Part shown: piece after piece, positions 42,842 to 47,885 of the stretch
How positions within the stretch are numbered: the stretch's first letter is position 1
Layout of the letters: each line of letters starts with the position of its first letter
Source: Methylomarinum sp050304855
GTDB taxonomy: Bacteria; Pseudomonadota; Gammaproteobacteria; Methylococcales; Methylomonadaceae
Direction: 5' to 3'
DNA: 47,885 bases
NCBI GenBank assembly: GCA_050304855.1
Contig: JBNLEI010000003.1
Location: 1-47,885, forward strand
Notes under the pieces: generated by a model
Seen by the model: only the letters and a program-made list of their open reading frames with translations
Database searches by the model: none
Told to the model about the DNA's origin: nothing
Translations under genes and position numbers: made by a program

Positions 42842-43954
42842 ATGTCTGAATCAATTCCTTTTATTGACCTCAAATCCCAATACCATGGGCTTGAAAATGG
42901 TATCAAGGCACGCATTGAAAAAGTATTGGAACATGGCCAGTACATAATGGGGCCCGAAGTAAACGAGCTTGAAGAGAGGCTTGCCAGTTATGTTGGTGTA
43001 AAGCATTGTATTAGTGGAAGCAGCGGCACTGATACTCTGTTGATTGCAATGCTGGCTTTAGGCGTCAGCCACGGGGATGAGGTTATTACGACGCCTTTTA
43101 CATTTATCGCTACTGGTGAAATGATAGGGTTGCTGGGAGCGAAACCGGTTTTCGTCGATATCGATCCTGAAACTTACAATATTGATCCTTCAAAGATCGA
43201 GGCGGCTATCACCCCCAAAACCAAGGCTATTATGCCGGTGAGTTTGTATGGGCAATGCGCTGATTTTGACGCAATCAATACCATTGCCGAGAAATATGGA
43301 ATACCCGTAATTGAAGACGGTGCCCAGTCTTTCGGCGCGACATATAAAGGGCGCCGGTCTTGTGGCTTAAGCACTATTGGGTCGACCAGTTTTTTTCCTT
43401 CCAAGCCTTTGGGAGCTTATGGCGACGGTGGCGCGCTCTTCACAAATGATGATGAATTAGCAAAGAGCATGCGTGAAATTCGGGTTCATGGGCAAGATCG
43501 TCGATATCATCACCCACGCATTGGAATCAACGGTCGATTGGATACCGTGCAGGCAGCGGTGTTGCTTGCCAAATTGGAACGATTCGATTGGGAAGTTACG
43601 CAACGCCAAGATGTTGCGAATCGCTATTCGCAGTTACTTTCAGCAACGAATAGAAAAATTAAAATACCTTTTATCGAAACGCACAATACCAGCGTATTTG
43701 CCCAATACACGGTCCAGATAGAAAGGAGGGAAGATTTCTGCCAGAAATTAAGCGCCGTGGGCATTCCGACCGCAATTCATTATCCTGTACCGCTGCATTT
43801 GCAACCTGCATTCTCATGGTTGGGGCAGGATGTTGGTAGTTTTGTAGAGGCCGAGCTTGCTGCGAGTAAAGTGGTGAGTTTGCCAATGCATCCGTATTTG
43901 ACGATCGATCAGCAGGAAATGATTGTCAGAGCTGTCGCCAAAGCAACTGCATGA
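42842..43954 (+). CDS. wbpE: UDP-sugar C3 aminotransferase, WbpE/WlbC type
   Basis: 370 residues. DegT/DnrJ/EryC1/StrS-type PLP enzyme. The PLP Lys lies in STSFFPSKPLGAYGDGGALFT; GSSGTDTLLIAML near the N-terminus binds phosphate, and IPVIEDGAQSFGA carries the Asp that contacts the pyridine N. Uses glutamate to aminate the 3-keto uronic acid made by WbpB. Its stop overlaps the wbpI start by 4 bp. Confidence 0.92.
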   Translation: MSESIPFIDLKSQYHGLENGIKARIEKVLEHGQYIMGPEVNELEERLASYVGVKHCISGSSGTDTLLIAMLALGVSHGDEVITTPFTFIATGEMIGLLGAKPVFVDIDPETYNIDPSKIEAAITPKTKAIMPVSLYGQCADFDAINTIAEKYGIPVIEDGAQSFGATYKGRRSCGLSTIGSTSFFPSKPLGAYGDGGALFTNDDELAKSMREIRVHGQDRRYHHPRIGINGRLDTVQAAVLLAKLERFDWEVTQRQDVANRYSQLLSATNRKIKIPFIETHNTSVFAQYTVQIERREDFCQKLSAVGIPTAIHYPVPLHLQPAFSWLGQDVGSFVEAELAASKVVSLPMHPYLTIDQQEMIVRAVAKATA

Positions 43955-45060
43955 AGGTTGTTACCGTTGTTGGGGCAAGGCCTCAATTTATAAAGGCGGC
44001 GGCAGTATCCCGTGCTATTCGTGAAAGGGATGTTGACGATATCTCGGAAGTTCTCGTCCATACCGGTCAGCATTTTGATGCGAATATGTCGCAGATTTTC
44101 TTTGATGAGCTCGGTATTCCCCAGCCTGACTATAATTTGGAAATTTTCGGTGGCGGCCATGGTGTGATGACTGGGCGCATGCTGGAAAGTGTCGAGAAGG
44201 TGCTCTTGGAAGAGCGGCCGGATTGGGTTTTGGTGTACGGCGATACTAATTCGACGCTTGCAGGGGCATTAGCAGCGACAAAGTTACACATTCCTGTGGC
44301 GCATGTTGAGGCAGGGTTGCGTTCTTTCAATATGCGGATGCCGGAAGAAGTGAACAGGATATTGACGGACCGTATCTCGGCGTTACTCTTTTGCCCTACC
44401 GCGAAAGCTGTAACAAACCTTCAGGCTGAAGGTTATCCATTTCATCTAACGTCAAATCGTCAGCAAACCATAGAGCAAGTTGGCGACGTAATGTATGACG
44501 TAACCCTGTATTATCGGAACTTGGCTCGTCAAAGTAAGATTCTTGACAAGTTAGAGCTTAGTGATAGGCAGTATGTGCTGTGTACATTGCATCGTGCGGA
44601 GAATACCGATGACTTGACTCGTCTCGAAAACATTCTTTCCGCAATGCGCGACATTTCCGATGAGTGTCCGGTGGTGTTGCCATTGCATCCCCGCACACAT
44701 CAACTCCTAGCCAAATCCGATAAGTTGACTTGGCTGCAAGGATTGTTAGTCATCGACCCCGTCCCTTATATCGATATGCAGTGCTTGGAAATGGGGTCTA
44801 ATACTATCCTCACGGATTCGGGCGGTATCCAGAAAGAGGCTTTTTTTCATCGAGTTCCTTGTATCACATTACGTGAGGAAACCGAATGGGTCGAGACGGT
44901 CGACATGGGATGGAATCGTGTTGTGGGTTCCGATCCGATGCGCATTCTAGACGCCTACGCCGATACCCAAAAAACCGGTCAAAAAACTTCTGAAACATTT
45001 CCGTATGGGAATGGTGATGCAGCCTATAAAATTGTTCAAAGTTTGAAGGTCTTTTCATGA
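43951..45060 (+). CDS. wbpI: UDP-sugar 2-epimerase, WbpI/WlbD type
   Basis: 369 residues. WecB/UDP-GlcNAc 2-epimerase fold: VGARPQFIKAAAV at the N-terminus, HTGQHFDANMS, GDTNSTLAGALAA, HVEAGLRSFN and DSGGIQKEA. In the pathway it converts UDP-GlcNAc3NAcA to UDP-ManNAc3NAcA. General WecB activity (UDP-ManNAc) is possible, but the neighbours favour the diacetamido-uronic acid substrate. Overlaps both the previous and next genes by 4 bp. Confidence 0.9.
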   Translation: MKVVTVVGARPQFIKAAAVSRAIRERDVDDISEVLVHTGQHFDANMSQIFFDELGIPQPDYNLEIFGGGHGVMTGRMLESVEKVLLEERPDWVLVYGDTNSTLAGALAATKLHIPVAHVEAGLRSFNMRMPEEVNRILTDRISALLFCPTAKAVTNLQAEGYPFHLTSNRQQTIEQVGDVMYDVTLYYRNLARQSKILDKLELSDRQYVLCTLHRAENTDDLTRLENILSAMRDISDECPVVLPLHPRTHQLLAKSDKLTWLQGLLVIDPVPYIDMQCLEMGSNTILTDSGGIQKEAFFHRVPCITLREETEWVETVDMGWNRVVGSDPMRILDAYADTQKTGQKTSETFPYGNGDAAYKIVQSLKVFS

Positions 45061-45860
45061 TAGTTATCTTGCTACCAGCTTATAATGAAGAGGAATCTCT
45101 TCCGCGGTTGATGCCGAAACTTCGGCAAACATTGGAAGCGATGGATGAGCCGTATCGTATTATTGTCTGCAATGATGGCAGCAAGGATGGGACACGGGAA
45201 ATGCTTGACCGTATGTCACGGGAAATGCCTCTCGAAGTGATTCATCATAAAATAAACCGTGGCTTAGGTGAGACATCCAGAGATCTTTTCGAACGCGCCG
45301 CTGAAATCGTGAATAAAGACGATGTCGTGATTCGTTTGGATTGTGACGATACCCACGAACCGGAATTTATCCCGAGATTAGTGAAACGTGTACGTGACGA
45401 TTGCGATGTCGTGATTGCATCAAGATTCGCCCCTGGCGGCGGTCAAATGGGCGTCAGTGGGTACCGGGCATTTATTAGTCGCTGCGCCAATTACTTCATG
45501 AAAATATTTTTTCCGATTAAAGGACTTAAGGAATATTCTTGCGGTTTTCGAGCTTATCGTGCCGAAAAAATCAAGGAAGCAATTAACTTTTACGGTAATA
45601 ACTTCATCCAACTCAAGGGGCTTGGATTTACCTGTACTCTTGAGAAACTCGTCAAACTCAAGCTAATCGGAGCCCGTTTCGGCGAAGAGCCTTTTGTTCT
45701 CAGATACGATCAGAAGCAAAGCGACAGTAAAATGGTGAGCAGCGTTACGACTCTTGGTTATCTTGTCATGACGTTGCTTTATCACTGGCCGTGGGGAGGT
45801 TGGAGAACATCAATCAGAAAGAAACATGTCGACTGGAGTCTTACCAATGATAGACCTTGA
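45057..45860 (+). CDS. GT2 family glycosyltransferase (dolichol-phosphate-mannose synthase-like)
   Basis: 267 residues. GT-A fold with ILLPAYNEEESLP, the first substrate-binding Asp in CNDGSKDGT, and the metal-binding DCDDTHEP. Later GLKEYSCGFRAYR is typical of polyprenyl-phosphate mannosyltransferase-like members. There is no C-terminal membrane segment. It may transfer a sugar to a lipid carrier or growing chain. Overlaps wbpI by 4 bp and so belongs to the same operon. Confidence 0.88.
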   Translation: MIVILLPAYNEEESLPRLMPKLRQTLEAMDEPYRIIVCNDGSKDGTREMLDRMSREMPLEVIHHKINRGLGETSRDLFERAAEIVNKDDVVIRLDCDDTHEPEFIPRLVKRVRDDCDVVIASRFAPGGGQMGVSGYRAFISRCANYFMKIFFPIKGLKEYSCGFRAYRAEKIKEAINFYGNNFIQLKGLGFTCTLEKLVKLKLIGARFGEEPFVLRYDQKQSDSKMVSSVTTLGYLVMTLLYHWPWGGWRTSIRKKHVDWSLTNDRP

Positions 45861-45861
45861 T

Positions 45862-45877
45862 CAAAATGGTCATTTTG
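45862..45877. repeat. Palindrome in the spacer before the asnB-like gene
   Basis: CAAAATG-gt-CATTTTG is a perfect 7-bp inverted repeat with a 2-nt spacer. It lies just after the glycosyltransferase stop codon (45860). Too little loop for a terminator; possible operator or chance. Confidence 0.25.
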
Positions 45878-45996
45878 GGCGGACATCCAAATTTCGTCAG
45901 GACCATTAAATTCCAGCTGTGGAAAAGAGAATTTTTATTATTTGCAGCAATAGATCGAGAGCTTTGCGTTAAGAATCTCGTGAACATTAAAAAGAT

Positions 45997-47885
45997 ATGT
46001 GCGGATTAGCAGCAATAATTTCGTCAGGCAGACCATTGGATGATCGGCAGGACGTACTTTCGACAATGCTACAGCGGATAGCGCATCGCGGTCCTGACGG
46101 AGAAGGACGCTGTCATATAGCGAACCAAGCATTGATGGGGCACAGACGCCTTGCCATTATCGACCTTGATTATGGCGCACAACCGATGTACTCAGCAGAC
46201 GGGCGCTATACACTGATTTTTAATGGCGAAATTTATAACTATCTGGAATTGCGTCAATCTTTGATTCAACAGGGTCATAAATTTAAAACCTTTTCCGATA
46301 CCGAAGTACTGCTCAAGCTACTTATGCAGGAAGGCGATGGTGCCATTAAGCGTCTAAACGGTATGTTTGCGTTTGTTTTCCACGACCGGGAAAACAATCG
46401 ATGGATTGCCGCGCGTGACCCGTTTGGCATTAAACCCATCTATTATACGGAGCTAGCAGACGAGATCATTTTTGCTTCGGAAGTTAAAGCACTATTGGTT
46501 CATCCGGATATTGCCCCTTTACGCGACGAAACGGCTTTAAATCAGTACCTTTCGCTGCAATTTTGTTTGGATGATCGTACTCTTTTTCGAGGGATCAAAA
46601 AAATAAAACCCGGTTTTTATTTTGTAGGACATGGTGCCACTGTTCTTGAATCGGTTTGCTATTGGGATACAAATTATCAGATCGATCATTATCATACGGA
46701 AGATTATTTCATCGATAGGGTAAGGTCGACCCTTGAAGATAGTATTCACTTGCAAATTCGTTCCGACGTACCGTTAGGCGGCTATCTTTCGGGTGGCATT
46801 GATTCAAGCTTGGTTTGTACCCTTGCATCCGAACACCTTGATGCACCGATGCCAATGTTCCACGGGCGTTTCGCCGAAGGTCCGGAATATGATGAGTCGG
46901 CTTACGCAAAGGAGGTGGCAAAAGGAGCGAAAGGAATCTATAACGAAGTGGTTCCGACGGCTCAGGACTTTGTCGATATTTTGCCTGAACTGATTTATGC
47001 GCTTGATGAACCGCTTGCCGGTCCGGGATCATTTCCTCAGTTTGCCGTCAGTAAGATGGCTCATGAACATGTCAAAGTGGTGCTCGGTGGCCAAGGTGGA
47101 GACGAAATTTTTGGCGGCTATGCCCGTTATTTGGTTGGCTATCTTGAACAGGCCATTAAGGGAGCAATATTTGAAACCAAGGAAGAAGGTAAACATCTCG
47201 TTACTCTCGAATCGATCATTCCTCAGCTTCCACTGTTGAAGCAGTATCAGCCTCTGCTCACTAACTTCTGGAGCAAAGGGTTGTTTGAAGAAATGGATGC
47301 AAGATATTTCCATCTTATCGATCGTAGCCAGGGTCTTAATACGATTTTGCATCCAGAAACTTTAGCTGGTTTTGATAAGGCCGAGCTTTTTGCCGAGTTT
47401 CAGAAAATCTTCAATCATCCCGATACGCAATCGTATATCAACAAAATGACCCATTTCGATCAGAAGACTTTGCTTCCCGCCTTGCTGCAAATTGAAGATC
47501 GGGTCAGTATGGCAGCATCCCTAGAGTCCCGAGTACCATTATTGGATACTCGAATTGTAGATCTCGTTACAACTATGCCACCTCCATTAAAATTTCAGGG
47601 AGGGCGCACCAAGCATATCCTTAAAAAAGCTACTCGAACAGTGTTGCCGGAAAAAGTGCTGGAAAGGAAGGATAAAATGGGTTTTCCTGTTCCACTCAAA
47701 GAATGGATGCAGCAAGGGCCAGTCAAGGATTTCGTTGGCGATATATTGCTCTCTCAAAGGAGTATGCAACGTGGAATATACAAACCCGAGGTGTTGCAGT
47801 CAATGATGACGAGCCAAGGTGTTGGGGGAAGGCAATTGTGGGGAGCGCTTTCATTGGAATTATGGCACCGGAGATTTATGGATGC
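45997..47885 (+). CDS. asnB: Asparagine-synthase-like glutamine amidotransferase, C-terminus cut off
   Basis: 629 codons to the window edge; probably nearly complete. Starts MCGLAAIISS, leaving the catalytic Cys2 exposed after Met removal. The N-terminal glutaminase domain has RIAHRGPDGEG, GHRRLAIIDL and FNGEIYNY; the synthetase domain has the PP-loop SGGIDSS at residue 265 onward and GGQGGDEIFGGY. In this setting the likely role is to amidate the uronic acid of the sugar nucleotide to a uronamide, as reported for AsnB-like genes in O-antigen clusters of Pseudomonas, Bordetella and Francisella. Ordinary asparagine synthesis is the alternative. The ATG has a weak AAAAAGA upstream. Confidence 0.9.
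   Translation, partial: MCGLAAIISSGRPLDDRQDVLSTMLQRIAHRGPDGEGRCHIANQALMGHRRLAIIDLDYGAQPMYSADGRYTLIFNGEIYNYLELRQSLIQQGHKFKTFSDTEVLLKLLMQEGDGAIKRLNGMFAFVFHDRENNRWIAARDPFGIKPIYYTELADEIIFASEVKALLVHPDIAPLRDETALNQYLSLQFCLDDRTLFRGIKKIKPGFYFVGHGATVLESVCYWDTNYQIDHYHTEDYFIDRVRSTLEDSIHLQIRSDVPLGGYLSGGIDSSLVCTLASEHLDAPMPMFHGRFAEGPEYDESAYAKEVAKGAKGIYNEVVPTAQDFVDILPELIYALDEPLAGPGSFPQFAVSKMAHEHVKVVLGGQGGDEIFGGYARYLVGYLEQAIKGAIFETKEEGKHLVTLESIIPQLPLLKQYQPLLTNFWSKGLFEEMDARYFHLIDRSQGLNTILHPETLAGFDKAELFAEFQKIFNHPDTQSYINKMTHFDQKTLLPALLQIEDRVSMAASLESRVPLLDTRIVDLVTTMPPPLKFQGGRTKHILKKATRTVLPEKVLERKDKMGFPVPLKEWMQQGPVKDFVGDILLSQRSMQRGIYKPEVLQSMMTSQGVGGRQLWGALSLELWHRRFMD

Noticed and set aside
45847..45909. A 20-residue frame overlapping the end of the glycosyltransferase
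   Set aside because: Too short, no ribosome binding site, no similarity I can recognise.
1..47885. tRNA, rRNA, CRISPR, insertion sequence or prophage genes
   Set aside because: None seen: no cloverleaf-like tract, repeat-spacer pattern, transposase or phage motif in any gap.

Overview
This is about 48 kb of a mid-GC gammaproteobacterial chromosome. The order rpmH-rnpA-yidD-yidC-mnmE, plus mnmG-rsmG-parA-parB, is the origin-proximal block of pseudomonads and relatives. Full pathways, PmrA/QseB-type regulators and TgpA/DUF58/MoxR also fit Gammaproteobacteria. A methanotroph-like (Methylococcales) host is plausible but rests on general resemblance only; no diagnostic methane-oxidation gene is in the window.

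Layout. 1-3185: apaG-apaH (minus; apaH runs off the left edge), then an ankyrin protein overlapping mpl. 3318-7352: a 1344-residue envelope protein that looks like two fused paralogous halves. 7449-9457: a split energy-taxis receptor, a PAS protein followed by a membrane MCP with a CZB zinc domain. 9799-10656: a glycine-zipper lipoprotein and a gene-free stretch full of inverted repeats. 10657-14418: ybbP and ybbA, divergent from tesA. 14449-18295: rpmH, rnpA, a decayed yidD, yidC and mnmE. 18388-21682: small accessory genes (DUF2784, DUF2905, a stand-alone M41-like zinc peptidase, a Met/His-rich secreted protein, a His/Arg-rich secreted protein, a GRDP-like protein). 21692-26668: a FAH-family protein and the trpEGDC operon. 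26775-27785: a short MTHFR-like protein and a 40-residue membrane protein. 27802-29927: a two-component system with three phased TTAA half-sites upstream. 30345-36509: ybbJ-qmcA, a small membrane protein, tgpA-DUF58-moxR, and a DksA-type zinc finger gene. 36588-40971: a small basic protein, then mnmG-rsmG-parA-parB. 41198 to the right edge: a sugar cluster, wbpB-wbpD-wbpE-wbpI, a GT2 glycosyltransferase and an asparagine-synthase-like amidotransferase.

How it fits together. The origin block is split: about 18.5 kb separate mnmE from mnmG, which are usually adjacent. dnaA is not beside rpmH, and the usual atp operon does not follow parB; a surface-polysaccharide cluster does. That cluster encodes the last four steps to UDP-ManNAc3NAcA, and the amidotransferase suggests a uronamide sugar. 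I saw no tRNA, rRNA, CRISPR array, insertion sequence or phage gene. The most unusual items are the duplicated giant protein, the split PAS/MCP-CZB receptor, the broken yidD, the phased regulator sites, and the inverted-repeat-rich spacer.
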